From Microvirga sp. (GTDB lineage: Bacteria > Pseudomonadota > Alphaproteobacteria > Rhizobiales > Beijerinckiaceae), in contig JAPSLB010000001.1 of assembly GCA_031181145.1 (NCBI GenBank), positions 234,486 through 298,485 on the forward strand: DNA of 64,000 nt. The letters run 5' to 3'. Below the pieces are notes generated by a model. That model was not told the origin of the DNA and made no database searches. It saw only the letters and a list, made by a program, of their open reading frames with translations. This document shows, piece by piece, positions 17,948 through 26,672 of the stretch. Within the stretch, counting starts at the first letter, position 1. Every line of letters begins with the position of its first letter. A program made the position numbers and the translations under genes.

Positions 17948-18748
17948 TTGACCAGAGTATTTCTCTCGGCAGTCGCTTTGGCTGCGATTACAGCAGTGCC
18001 TGCTAAGGCAGCTGACCTCCCAATGCAGAATTCTGCGCCGGCTCCCTTTATTGCGGCGGTTCCGGTTTTCACATGGACCGGCTTCTACGCTGGCGTGAAT
18101 GCTGGAGCTGCGTGGGACGATAGCAGGCTGACATTGCGGGAGGCCGGTACTCTCTTTGCCGATCAACTCGACCTGTCCGGTTTCGGCGGCAGCTCGAGCA
18201 ACGCCCGCTTCAACGGCGGCGCGCAGGTTGGCTATAATTACCGGTTCGGCGCTACACTCGTTGGAATTGAGGCCGACATCAACCGCCTCAGGATCAGAAG
18301 TTCATATACAACGGCATTCACCGACGACTCTGGTGCGGAAGCCCTGAGGGCTGATCAGAGGCTCCGGTGGTTCGGCACCCTGCGCGCCCGTCTCGGATTT
18401 ACACCGACTGAGCACCTGCTGGTATACGGGACCGGCGGTCTGGCGTTCGGCAGGGTTCACTCCGACACCTCGTACATTGGTAGCGGCATAGACGGCACCG
18501 GGCCCTATGCTTTCGACTACGCTGGCTCCAGCTCTTCCACTCGTTGGGGTTGGACTCTGGGCGCCGGCGCTGAGTACGCCTTCACGAATGAGCTGTCTCT
18601 TAAGGGCGAGTACTTGTACGTTGATCTCGGCTCGAAGAACTACGCCGCCACCGACCCCCTGCGCACCGACGTTGGCTACAACGTCAAGTCCGAGGCTAGG
18701 TTTCATGTTCTCCGGGCTGGTCTGAACTACAAGTTCAACACCTACTAG
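17948..18748 (+). CDS. Omp25/RopB-type outer membrane beta-barrel porin-like protein
   Basis: About 266 residues from a TTG at 17948, which has AGGAG 8 bases before it and puts a clean Sec signal at the start (TRVFLSAVALAAITAVPAKA). The mature part begins ADLP, typical of this family. It continues with WTGFYAGVNAGAAWDDS, GAQVGYNYRFG, VGIEADINRL, WFGTLRARLGFTP, LLVYGTGGLAFG and WTLGAGAEYAFT. It ends in alternating strands and LRAGLNYKFNTY with a terminal aromatic, the outer membrane insertion signal. The family forms eight-stranded barrels abundant in rhizobial outer membranes. The longer frame back to 17756 is not needed. Confidence 0.9.
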   Translation: MTRVFLSAVALAAITAVPAKAADLPMQNSAPAPFIAAVPVFTWTGFYAGVNAGAAWDDSRLTLREAGTLFADQLDLSGFGGSSSNARFNGGAQVGYNYRFGATLVGIEADINRLRIRSSYTTAFTDDSGAEALRADQRLRWFGTLRARLGFTPTEHLLVYGTGGLAFGRVHSDTSYIGSGIDGTGPYAFDYAGSSSSTRWGWTLGAGAEYAFTNELSLKGEYLYVDLGSKNYAATDPLRTDVGYNVKSEARFHVLRAGLNYKFNTY

Positions 18749-19092
18749 GATCTCGAGACTGCGTTACTGACAAGGGTGCGCCCGGCGGCTTGCTGGGCGT
18801 ACCATCGGGAAGGAGTTGCCAAGAACGGGACCTGACGGCCAATTTGATGCAGGCATATAGGAACTTGACATGGTTTCATGCTCATCGCCCGCTCCGATAC
18901 CGGGCAGGTAAAGAGTGAATCGCACCTGTTCCCCTAGAAAGCTCGCGCAAAAGAGATCCTATGGTCTCTCGCACCAAACGCTTTGGTTGTCGACCTCCGT
19001 GCAACACGCTGAATTCTTCGGGCCCGCCCGAGTTGCTTGGGCATTGCCTCACATGCGCGAGACAGCCGGACGGCTCATTCCATAGGTGACGA
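18749..19092. other. Gap with a hairpin but no recognised gene
   Basis: About 340 bases. An 8-bp stem (18779-18786 pairing with 18792-18799, one G-T pair, 5-base loop) follows the porin gene by ~30 bases but has no T-run. It may still act as a termination or mRNA-stabilising hairpin. No coding sequence is supported in the rest. Confidence 0.4.
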
Positions 19093-19458
19093 GTGAGCAT
19101 ATTCATGGTTCGGACTTTGGTTTGCTTCGCTTCCATGATCTCATCGGTGTCGACTGCCCATGCAGAATGGCGCTACTGTTTAGCGCCATCCAACGCCGCG
19201 CGCGCAGTCTATCTATCGGATGTGTTCCGTACGTCAGCGTCGTTGGATGCTTTAGAGGAACGTTTCAAGCAGGTCCTGAGCCAGTCAGGCATTGTTCATG
19301 ACACGGTTCAATGCCCACGTGCCGCGAGCCATTCTGAAATTCTCGCGTGGCGAAGTCATGCCGCACGGTTCAATAAGGAGTTCCTCATGCGGCAGGTTAT
19401 CGAAATCCGCTGGCCCGTTGCTCATCCTTCGGCATCTTCACCAAGCCTATCGTGGTAA
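19093..19458 (+). CDS. Small secreted hypothetical protein
   Basis: A 121-residue frame (GTG at 19093; ATG at 19105 is an alternative). It opens with a convincing signal peptide (VRTLVCFASMISSVSTAHA) followed by AEWRYCLAPS. The mature part is regular and charged (LDALEERFKQVLSQ; CPRAASHSEILAWRSHAARF), with two Cys that could form a disulfide in the periplasm. It resembles short exported proteins of unknown function in Rhizobiales. The ~20 C-terminal residues look less protein-like, so the gene may have lost its native end. It lies alone in a gene-poor stretch. Function unknown. Confidence 0.55.
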   Translation: MSIFMVRTLVCFASMISSVSTAHAEWRYCLAPSNAARAVYLSDVFRTSASLDALEERFKQVLSQSGIVHDTVQCPRAASHSEILAWRSHAARFNKEFLMRQVIEIRWPVAHPSASSPSLSW

Positions 19459-20267
19459 TGGCTTCCACTCTGTTGAGAGGGCCATGAGATGGTATCATTG
19501 CACAGCTCATATTGTTCCCGACGAAACGCCCGCACTCGTCGCCTAGCCTGACCTTTCAACCGGTAGCGTACGTCACTTATGATTTCGAATGTTCTTCAGG
19601 CGATCAGAAGCAGGGTGCAATCCACCGGATGACCCATGCTGTACCCTCAACAAGGCCGTTTCACGGCAACCTGCTGCGGAACCGCTTCCGTGCTTCTGAG
19701 ATCTATGCTGGGTGGCGGCGAGTTGCGCCGTACAGCCTTTGCTTGGCACGAGCGTCAACAGAGTTTTGGCTCTCGGCAGCACGGCTCCTCCGGGAATCCC
19801 GCTGGCGCCCGGCGCTGTTACTCCGCCCCGTGAACGGCCGCATAAACGCGGAGGGCGGAAGAATGGCGTTGCAAGCGAAGCTTATTCGCAGGAGCAGCGA
19901 GGCCATGGCATCTCATAGCTATCGGGCGACTGGTGCGACAGATGGCGTCCAGCGGCCACGGCAACTCAAGGATTGCGACGTGCTAAGGATCCGGATCAAA
20001 TGCAGGACATCTCAGAAAGCTTTCCACTCCAGGCATGCGCCGGTGCAGTCGCCAGTCCGTTGCCAGATTCTGTCTGTTTCCAGAGTGGCGGCAGCGACGG
20101 CATCTGCAAATCATCCGGCTCCTGCGCTCCTTGCCCTCACCTGCATATTCAGCTGGGCGTCCAAGCTCATCACGCTCGCCAGCCACGGAGCTTGGCAGGG
20201 TTGGAGGCTCGCCGCTGAGAGGCGTGCAACGCCCCCCTCGTGGCGCCCCGATAGGTAGGCGAGTGCG
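19459..20267. other. Gene-poor stretch, probably decayed sequence
   Basis: About 800 bases with overlapping open frames on both strands (longest 19512-20258, plus). None shows family motifs, a signal peptide or a convincing ribosome binding site. High GC alone produces such frames. I could not identify a parent gene or element. Confidence 0.5.
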
Positions 20268-20789
20268 ATGGACCAGTTCGTTGATACGCTCGTCGTCTTC
20301 GTGCGTACGCACGAAAGCTGGGGCCCCGCAATCGTCCTGATGCTCGCCTTCGGGGAGTCTCTCGCATTTATCTCTCTTCTCCTACCCGCAACGGTAATCC
20401 TTTTGGGGATTGGTGCCCTTGTCGGGGCGAGCGGCGTCGCATTCTGGCCGTTGTGGACATCAGCCGCCATCGGTGCCTTCCTTGGAGATTGGGTCTCCTA
20501 CTGGATCGGGTGGAGGTTCAAGGAGCGGATTGCGCAGGTCTGGCCTCTATCCCGGCATCCGGACCTCCTGCGGCATGGCCATGCGTTCTTCGAACGCTGG
20601 GGAGCGATCGGCGTCTTCATCGGTCGCTTCTCCGGGCCGCTGCGAGCCTCCGTTCCGATCACTGCCGGAATCTGCGGGATGCCTTTCATCCCGTTTCAGA
20701 TCGCGAATGTGCTGTCTGCACTCGTCTGGGCGACAGGTATCCTCGCGCCGAGTGCCTTCGGCCTGCGATGGATCCAAGAGTGGCTCTGA
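20268..20789 (+). CDS. DedA-family inner membrane protein
   Basis: A 173-residue membrane protein of the DedA/SNARE-associated family, whose members act in undecaprenyl-phosphate or phospholipid flipping and envelope homeostasis. It has the FGESLAFISLLLPAT helix, the GDWVSYWIG segment and the signature GRFSGPLRASVPITAG (about 122-137), whose Arg residues are essential in characterised members. At 173 aa it is slightly short for the family (~200) but shows no break. The start has AGGTAGGCGAG upstream. It converges on the PAP2 phosphatase gene. Together they suggest a C55-isoprenoid carrier theme: the phosphatase makes undecaprenyl phosphate and DedA recycles it. Confidence 0.93.
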   Translation: MDQFVDTLVVFVRTHESWGPAIVLMLAFGESLAFISLLLPATVILLGIGALVGASGVAFWPLWTSAAIGAFLGDWVSYWIGWRFKERIAQVWPLSRHPDLLRHGHAFFERWGAIGVFIGRFSGPLRASVPITAGICGMPFIPFQIANVLSALVWATGILAPSAFGLRWIQEWL

Positions 20790-20808
20790 CCCGACCGAGC
20801 TGCCTGAC

Positions 20809-21387
20809 TCAGACCTTGCGCGTAAACGGGCTTAACCAGGCGGACAGCGCGTCAGCACGATGGAGGATGGCGTCTCCCCACCTCCCCATAGCGCATTTGG
20901 CGGTAAGAGCCGCAGCAAGGCTCACGAGTACGGCGCCAGCCATGTCGAAGGGATAGTGGACTCCGAGATAAATCCTGGCCCACGCAACGATCAGGCCCAT
21001 CACGCCTACCGCGCAAGCAAGCCTGCGCGCCCCAACGAGGGCGAGAGCCGCCGTGTAGGTGAAGAAGATGGTTCCGTGATTGCTCGGGAATGACGGACTC
21101 GGGCGGTGCTCGATTAAGGTATTGCCCAGGCCGATCACGAAGGGACGTGGAGTGTAGGCGACCACACCTATGACATAATTCGCCGACAATGCGATAATCA
21201 GTGCGAGCACAAGCATAACCGCAGTGGAACGGAGGCGTCGATTGCCTCCCAGCCACAGCAGGACGATGTGGATCGGTAGCAGAATGATCACGTATTTGGC
21301 AAACATACTCGCAAGAAACACCAGAGGCCGTGATGGCTCATCAGAGGCGTTCAACGTCAGGAAGAGCGCGTGATCGAGGCTTTCCAT
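20809..21387 (-). CDS. PAP2-family membrane phosphatase (BcrC-like undecaprenyl-diphosphatase candidate)
   Basis: About 192 residues from the ATG at 21387, which follows AAGGAG by 7 bases; the open extension to 21435 lacks such a site. Multiple membrane helices carry the three PAP2 active-site blocks: YTPRP for the first, PSNHG for the second and ARIYLGVHYPFD for the third, supplying the catalytic His and Asp on the periplasmic face. It dephosphorylates undecaprenyl diphosphate or a related lipid phosphate, which recycles the cell-wall carrier and often confers bacitracin tolerance. It ends 19 bases from the end of the convergent DedA gene. Assignment to BcrC rather than another PAP2 lipid phosphatase is inference. 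Confidence 0.88.
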   Translation of the reverse strand: MESLDHALFLTLNASDEPSRPLVFLASMFAKYVIILLPIHIVLLWLGGNRRLRSTAVMLVLALIIALSANYVIGVVAYTPRPFVIGLGNTLIEHRPSPSFPSNHGTIFFTYTAALALVGARRLACAVGVMGLIVAWARIYLGVHYPFDMAGAVLVSLAAALTAKCAMGRWGDAILHRADALSAWLSPFTRKV

Positions 21388-21911
21388 GGAGCCACTCCTT
21401 GAAGCATGCGAGCGATGTTCAAGCTGTTCGTACACAGGCAGACGGTAGTCGGCAATCTGTTACGGCATGAATCCTTGGAGAAGTGCTTCACCGCTGTTTC
21501 CGCATGAATGCTGCGACCGGCCGAGATGCGTAGCAGGATTCGGGCGACCTCGTCGGCCACCAATGCGATGACGGCGACGTATTTGATGTCGGGAGACCGC
21601 GGAATGCCGCGTACAAGCGGCAGCTCTGGCATGCTCAGATGATGCGGCAATGCCGTGACCTTAAGCCTGCCCGCAGCGCAACCGGCGTGTTGCTATTGCA
21701 AGCAATGCGCCAGTGGATCTGACTTTAGGCGATGCTGCCGAGCGTCACGGCTAGGCTGATGCTTGGCTCCGAGCGGAACTACAATCAGACGGCATGAGCG
21801 ATGATCTGAAGTGGAAAGCGATGGTGATTGGACCTGGCCGGCTCGATCATGCCAGTCGATCTACACCGCTCTCTCATCCCTGAGTTGATGTGACAGCACC
21901 ATCGGGCGTGA
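21388..21911. other. Gap, possible transposase debris
   Basis: About 520 bases between the phosphatase and DadA-like genes. The minus-strand frame at 21480-21650 reads PLVRGIPRSPDIKYVAVIAL, then VADEVARILLRISAG. This is distantly like the C-terminal block of IS110-type transposases (VVAVALANKxARIxWA). The match is too weak to call. The remainder shows nothing recognisable. Confidence 0.25.
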
Positions 21912-23159
21912 TTAGAAGCGGCCTGCCCGGTAGGGGTAAGGATCGATTATTGGTTTCCTGTTTGCAACTAAGTCAGAGACCAGCAGGCCTGTTGTTGAGC
22001 CGCCAATCAGTCCTGTCTGGCCATGGCCGAAGGCAAGCATGACGTTCCTGTGCCTGGATGACGGCCCGATGACCGGTAGAGAGTCAGGTGTCGCGGGGCG
22101 GTGCCCCATCCAGACGGAGATCGGTTCGCCGATCGTGCCGGGGAAATAGCGCTCCGCAATCTTTCCGAGGGCGGCGGCACGCCGCTCGTTCATCGGCGCG
22201 TCGAGTCCAGCGATCTCTGCCGTTCCTGCTATCCGGAGGCCATGCTCCATCGGCGTCATCATGATCTTTGCGGCCAGTGGATAGAGTGGGCGCTTTGGCG
22301 CCACCTCCGGCATGGGCAGCATCACATGATAGCCGCGCAGGCTTTCAAGCGGGATCCTGAGACCGAGCCGACCAGCCAATCGCTGAGACCACGCGCCAGC
22401 GGCGATGATCACCATATCGCACCCCATGCGCCCGGCATCCGTTACGACGGCGCGAACGTGTCCGGCTTCCTGATCGAAATCCCTCACCGATGTGCGAACG
22501 AAGCGCCCCCCGTTCCGCGCGACATCTTCCGCGATAGTCGTCACAAGGCGATGCGGGTTGCTGCAATGCCCGGAGTCGGGAAGGTAGATCGCTTTCGCAA
22601 AGCGGGGTTCCAGCGAAGGCTCCAGTTGCCGGATCTCGTCAGGACCCAAGATCTCCGAACGGATGCCGAACGCATCCCTGAGTTTTCGACCAAGGGCATC
22701 CTTGGCGAAGGCTGCATCGCTTTCATAGAGATAGAGCTGGCCGGAGACGTGAAGCAGGCTTCGGGCATCAGCGCCCAGAAGTGTGCGATAGTGCTTGAAG
22801 CTGTCGGCATGCAGCGAGCGGAGCGCCTTTGCGATCCCACTGATGCGCGGGCTTGCGCCCGCCGCGATGAATCTGGCGAGCCACGGTAGCGCACGAGGCA
22901 GATAGCGCCAGTCGATCCATAGCGGGCTGTCGGGATCAGTGATCCACGATGCGGCCTGTCGTACGATGCCCGGCGTGGACAAGGGCACTACGGAGCCGGG
23001 ACCGATGCTTCCGGCATTGCCGAATGAACATCCCTCCCCCGGCGGCAAGGGATCGAAAATGGTCACGGAGTGCCCGTCCCGCTGAAGAAAGGCCGCACAC
23101 GACACCCCGATGACGCCAGCTCCGACGATGGCGATGGCGGCCAACGCTCTCTCCCTCAC
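21912..23159 (-). CDS. DadA-like FAD-dependent D-amino acid dehydrogenase
   Basis: A 415-residue flavoprotein of the DAO/DadA family, which oxidises D-amino acids (or secondary amines) to keto or imino acids. The N-terminal Rossmann motif is AIVGAGVIGVSCAAFLQRDG. The next segment, SFGNAGSIGPGSVVPLSTPG, is typical of DadA. The C-terminal FAD block is GHRPATPDSLPVIGPS, then HGQTGLIGGSTTG. The GTG at 23159 overlaps the stop of the cyclodeaminase-like gene; a TTG at codon 6 with GGGAGAG upstream is an alternative start. It is the last gene of the minus arm of the IclR island and may act on a D-amino acid or imino intermediate of the same pathway. Confidence 0.9.
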   Translation of the reverse strand: MRERALAAIAIVGAGVIGVSCAAFLQRDGHSVTIFDPLPPGEGCSFGNAGSIGPGSVVPLSTPGIVRQAASWITDPDSPLWIDWRYLPRALPWLARFIAAGASPRISGIAKALRSLHADSFKHYRTLLGADARSLLHVSGQLYLYESDAAFAKDALGRKLRDAFGIRSEILGPDEIRQLEPSLEPRFAKAIYLPDSGHCSNPHRLVTTIAEDVARNGGRFVRTSVRDFDQEAGHVRAVVTDAGRMGCDMVIIAAGAWSQRLAGRLGLRIPLESLRGYHVMLPMPEVAPKRPLYPLAAKIMMTPMEHGLRIAGTAEIAGLDAPMNERRAAALGKIAERYFPGTIGEPISVWMGHRPATPDSLPVIGPSSRHRNVMLAFGHGQTGLIGGSTTGLLVSDLVANRKPIIDPYPYRAGRF

Positions 23160-24127
23160 AATGGAAGACGTAATCCGCGACCGGCCCGGCGGGCCTCCGC
23201 GATGACCTCAGCCGCGATGGCGAGATCGCCTAGAGCGAAGCCGGGGAAAAGGAACATGATGCGCTGCTTCTCATCCGTGCGGCCGGGAGCAGTCCCAGCA
23301 ACGAGAGATGCCAGATCCGAGTCGAAGGGGCCCGGATAGCGGAGCTTGGCACGGTTGGACGGATCGGCTGCCTGACCATAATCGTCGGTGGCCAGGATAT
23401 CGAGTGAGCGCAGCCCCTCCCCTCGCCAGGGACGCCCAAGATCGACCGCCGCGACGAAGCATCCAGGCCTCAGGAGCGATGCATCGAGAAACGGTTCAAG
23501 ACCGGGCTGTGCCGGAACCGTCGAGACGACCACGTCGCAGGCGAGTACCTCGTTCGGAGAATCCGCCACCTCGGCATCCAGGCCGTTTTCACGAGCATAT
23601 GCTGCGAGTTTTTCCGCGGATGAGCGGCTACGCGAGTTACACACAACCTTGCGAAGTCCAGGTAGCACTTCCTGAAGGCTGGCGAGATGCCCATAGGCTT
23701 GGGCGCCGCATCCGACGAAGCCGATAGTGGAACTGCCGGGGCGGGCAAGACAGGAAGCTGCCAGCGCCGACATGGCGGCCGTGCGCAGCACCGTGAGGCT
23801 CGTTCCGTCGAGAACCGCTACCGGAACTCCGGTCGTGAAATCGCTCACCACGATCAGGCCGTTGACATTCGGCAGACCACGCTCGCGGTTATCGGCGGCG
23901 ACGCCCACCCATTTCGTTGTCGCGAATGGAGGATCGGGCATGGCGGCGCAGAGCGATTGAAAGAAGTGCCCTGGGCCGACCGGCACGGTGAGTTTCGGCT
24001 GAACGTGGGTTCTTCCCTCGGCATGCAGACGGAAGGCATGCGCAAGTGCTTCGCGCGCCGCCTTGGGCTTTATGTCGAGGGCGGCAATGTCCTCGCTGGA
24101 GAGGTAAAGCAACTTGCTCATGGCCAT
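23156..24127 (-). CDS. Ornithine cyclodeaminase/mu-crystallin-family protein
   Basis: About 323 residues. The family includes ornithine cyclodeaminase, lysine cyclodeaminase and imine (ketimine or pyrroline-2-carboxylate) reductases. It has an N-terminal substrate domain (LYLSSEDIAALDI; KWVGVAADNRERGLPNVNGL) and the Rossmann segment TIGFVGCGAQAYGHLASLQ for NAD(P). The core VLDGTSLTVLRTAAMSALAA is a strong family signature. The start at 24127 (or 24121) overlaps the upstream stop by one base (TGATG). The longer open frame reaching 24730 lies inside the upstream gene and is not used. Adjacency to opine-oxidase-like genes matches the ooxA-ooxB-ocd order known from Ti plasmid opine catabolism. 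Confidence 0.92.
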   Translation of the reverse strand: MAMSKLLYLSSEDIAALDIKPKAAREALAHAFRLHAEGRTHVQPKLTVPVGPGHFFQSLCAAMPDPPFATTKWVGVAADNRERGLPNVNGLIVVSDFTTGVPVAVLDGTSLTVLRTAAMSALAASCLARPGSSTIGFVGCGAQAYGHLASLQEVLPGLRKVVCNSRSRSSAEKLAAYARENGLDAEVADSPNEVLACDVVVSTVPAQPGLEPFLDASLLRPGCFVAAVDLGRPWRGEGLRSLDILATDDYGQAADPSNRAKLRYPGPFDSDLASLVAGTAPGRTDEKQRIMFLFPGFALGDLAIAAEVIAEARRAGRGLRLPL

Positions 24128-25308
24128 CACCCTGCCCGGCCGCCGGCAGCAGCCGGCAAATCGAATTCGCGCGCCAGCTTGTCCGAGACCTGAACCGAAT
24201 TCTTGAAGCGATTGATAGAGAATAGATCGATCGGAGTGTCCGTCCTGCCATCCACGATGAGATCGACAAGCACCGCAGCGACACCTGGCCCCACCTGAAA
24301 GCCATGTCCGCAGAATCCGAAGGCATGATACAGACCGGGTGTCGTCCCGCTCTCGCCGATGACTGGCAGCATGTCGGGCAGATAGCCCTCGATGCCCGAC
24401 CAGACGCGAATGACCTGCGCCGATTTCAGGAACGGAGCAATCTTCATGAGATTGCGCATGCCGTTGAGTGTCTTGATTGGAGGCACGGGAGCACGGTTGA
24501 GCACCGGATCGGCTGCCGTCCGCGGATAGCCTGCGAAGATCACATTGCCGCGCAGAATCTGTCGAAAGATCACGGATCCGTCCACGGCCTGCACGGAGGG
24601 CGTGACCCGATAGGGGATGGGCTCGGTCACAAATTGTGGAGGGCCTGCTGCGAACATGGGCGCCGTCTCGCCGAAGGCTTCCGCAATATTCAGGGCCCAG
24701 GCGCCTGCGGAGTTCACCACCGCGTCGCAATCCACCGCGCGCCCGGTATCAGTCTCCAGGGTAAAGCCGGTGCCGTTCCGGCACACTTCCGTCACGCGCG
24801 TATGCTCAACGATTTCCGCGCCACGGCGCTGTGCGGCTCTTGCGACGGCAACAGATACGAGACGAGGGTTGGACGTGGCATCCCGCGCCGAATAGGTTGC
24901 CGCCTGAGGTCCCTCCCCCAACCACGGCCAACGGCGACGAAGTTCATCGCAGCCGATCCGCTCGATCACGAGGCCATGGCTCTCGGCGACGCGTGCGTGC
25001 TGCTCCAGTTTCTCCCGCTCGGCATCGTTCATCGCGACGTAGAGGTGGCCCGTCCTCTCGAACTCGCATCGGTCGCCGATGAGCGCTTCGATATCCTCCC
25101 AGAGCGCCTGCGATCTGAGAGACAACGGATATTGCCCCGGATGGCGCCCCTGCAGGCGCAGATTGCCGAAATTCACTCCGCTCGATTGGGCGCCGACCAT
25201 GCCCTTCTCGATCAGGATCACATCCAATCCACGCCTGGCGAGGAAGTGGGCTGTCCATGTGCCTATGAGCCCGCCACCGACAACGGCGACCCGCATTCTT
25301 GTCGTCAT
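24127..25308 (-). CDS. FAD-dependent oxidase subunit, OoxB/HcnC/NoxB-like (DAO fold)
   Basis: About 393 residues. The N-terminal FAD motif is VAVVGGGLIGTWTAHFLARRG. It is followed by SSGVNFGNLRLQGRHP, a stretch typical of opine/octopine oxidase B and HCN synthase C subunits. The C-terminal block is VWSGIEGYLPDMLPVIGESG, then HAFGFCGHGFQVGPGVA. In characterised complexes this subunit oxidises the secondary amine (opine, glycine or D-hydroxyproline) and passes electrons through the A/B-type partner. The ATG at 25308 overlaps the upstream stop by ATGA; the open frame back to 25449 lies in the upstream gene. Gene order and sizes match three-subunit membrane-linked dehydrogenases. Confidence 0.9.
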   Translation of the reverse strand: MTTRMRVAVVGGGLIGTWTAHFLARRGLDVILIEKGMVGAQSSGVNFGNLRLQGRHPGQYPLSLRSQALWEDIEALIGDRCEFERTGHLYVAMNDAEREKLEQHARVAESHGLVIERIGCDELRRRWPWLGEGPQAATYSARDATSNPRLVSVAVARAAQRRGAEIVEHTRVTEVCRNGTGFTLETDTGRAVDCDAVVNSAGAWALNIAEAFGETAPMFAAGPPQFVTEPIPYRVTPSVQAVDGSVIFRQILRGNVIFAGYPRTAADPVLNRAPVPPIKTLNGMRNLMKIAPFLKSAQVIRVWSGIEGYLPDMLPVIGESGTTPGLYHAFGFCGHGFQVGPGVAAVLVDLIVDGRTDTPIDLFSINRFKNSVQVSDKLAREFDLPAAAGGRAG

Positions 25309-26672
25309 GGCTCCATCTCCGCAGCGGCATGAAGAGGAATAGGCTTCACCGGTGCCTGCATGCGCAACCGCCCGACTTCCGCAATTGGCACGACGCATGC
25401 TCCCGCCACGATCTCCTGCAGAGCCGGACCGCAGAATCGCCCCTGACACCGGCCCATGCCGCAGCGCGTGATCGCCTTGACGCGGTTGACCTCACGCGGG
25501 CCGAGCGGCGCATGAACGGCAGATCGGATTTCTCCCACTGTCACCGCCTCACATCGGCAGGCGACGGTTTCATCGGAAAGTGTAGCCGACTGCGCGACCG
25601 GCCATGCGAAAGCCCTAGCGAGCCCTCGTTGGAACTGTCGCAAGCGTTCGACCTCCCGCCTCAGCCGTGCGAGCTCGGCCTCCGGCTGGGCCCGGCCCAT
25701 GTCAGTGAGCAGCGCGTGAGCCGCGAGCGCACCGCTGGCTTCTGCGGCGTCCGCTCCGCCGATTGCTGCGCCATCACCGGCCAGATAGAGATCGGCTCCG
25801 GCCCGTCCGTCGGCATCCGTCTCCGGCAGCCACAACCGGAAGATCGGATCGAACCGGAAGCGGGCTCCGGCCAGTTCGGCGAGTTGCGTTTCCGGCTTGA
25901 GGCCGTAGCCATAAGCGACCGCATCGCAGGGGATGAGCCTTTCGCGCCCTCGGCCATCCGTGATCCGCACGCCTTCGACATGGCCCTCACCATCGATTCC
26001 GCGCGGCGTCGCGCCATCGATGATGGGAACGCCGGCCATGTGGAGCGAAGCACGGTACACGATGCCGCGTGCCAGCGTGCGCGGACTCGCAGCAAGGTCG
26101 CGCATGGCAGCCCGTTTTGCGGAGAGCGGAGTCGTATCCACGACGGCCGCAATCGATGCACCGGACTTGTGGTATTGCAGCGCCGCCAGAAACAGCAGCG
26201 GAGAGCTTCCGAGGAAGACGATGCGATTGCCGATCAGACAACCCTGGTCCTTCAGGATCACCTGCGCGCCACCCAAGGTGAAAACGCCGGGCAACGTCCA
26301 TCCCGGCAGGGGCATGATTCGATCCGTGGCACCCGTTGCGAGGATCAGCGCATCATAGGGGATCGTACCAGCCGTACCGTCGCACAACGTGTGCAGGACT
26401 TTCTCATGAACGCCCCAGACGAGAGTGCCGGATCGATAATCGATCCGCTCCTGGAGAGAAGCGAAGAGCGAATGCAGGCGCTGGTATTTGCCTGCCTCGG
26501 ATCCCATCAAGGCATTGATGTCAACGGCAAGGCTTTTGGCCGGCGCACGATAGCCTTGGCCTCCCACTTGCCTCGTCTCGTTCACGAGAACCGGCTTCAG
26601 GCCTGCCTCGACCAGGATGGATGCAGCTCGAATACCGGCAGGGCCGCCACCGACGATCACCACGTTAGGCAT
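25305..26672 (-). CDS. FAD/2Fe-2S oxidoreductase subunit, OoxA/HcnB-like
   Basis: About 455 residues. The N-terminal FAD motif is VVIVGGGPAGIRAASILVEAG, with QVGGQGYRAP after it. A second Rossmann motif (NRIVFLGSSPLLFLAALQYH) is for a second nucleotide. The C-terminus is a BFD-like [2Fe-2S] domain, with CRC in VACRCEAVTVGEI and then RCGMGRCQGRFCGP, supplying at least four Cys. This is the layout of OoxA and HcnB. The ATG at 26672 overlaps the end of the ferredoxin-like gene by 8 bases, so translation is probably coupled. With its two neighbours it should form one heteromeric dehydrogenase that feeds the respiratory chain. Confidence 0.92.
   Translation of the reverse strand: MPNVVIVGGGPAGIRAASILVEAGLKPVLVNETRQVGGQGYRAPAKSLAVDINALMGSEAGKYQRLHSLFASLQERIDYRSGTLVWGVHEKVLHTLCDGTAGTIPYDALILATGATDRIMPLPGWTLPGVFTLGGAQVILKDQGCLIGNRIVFLGSSPLLFLAALQYHKSGASIAAVVDTTPLSAKRAAMRDLAASPRTLARGIVYRASLHMAGVPIIDGATPRGIDGEGHVEGVRITDGRGRERLIPCDAVAYGYGLKPETQLAELAGARFRFDPIFRLWLPETDADGRAGADLYLAGDGAAIGGADAAEASGALAAHALLTDMGRAQPEAELARLRREVERLRQFQRGLARAFAWPVAQSATLSDETVACRCEAVTVGEIRSAVHAPLGPREVNRVKAITRCGMGRCQGRFCGPALQEIVAGACVVPIAEVGRLRMQAPVKPIPLHAAAEMEP

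Noticed and set aside
19512..20258. A 248-residue plus-strand frame
   Set aside because: No family resemblance, no signal or membrane pattern, irregular composition and weak start; likely chance in GC-rich DNA.
21690..21712. ATTGC-AA-GCAAT inverted repeat near the DadA-like gene end
   Set aside because: Too short and unlike the 17-bp IclR palindromes in spacing; it lies downstream of a gene end, not at a promoter.
24128..24730. N-terminal extension of the cyclodeaminase-like frame to 24730
   Set aside because: Overlaps the upstream oxidase gene entirely and is not protein-like; the overlap start at 24127 fits the family.
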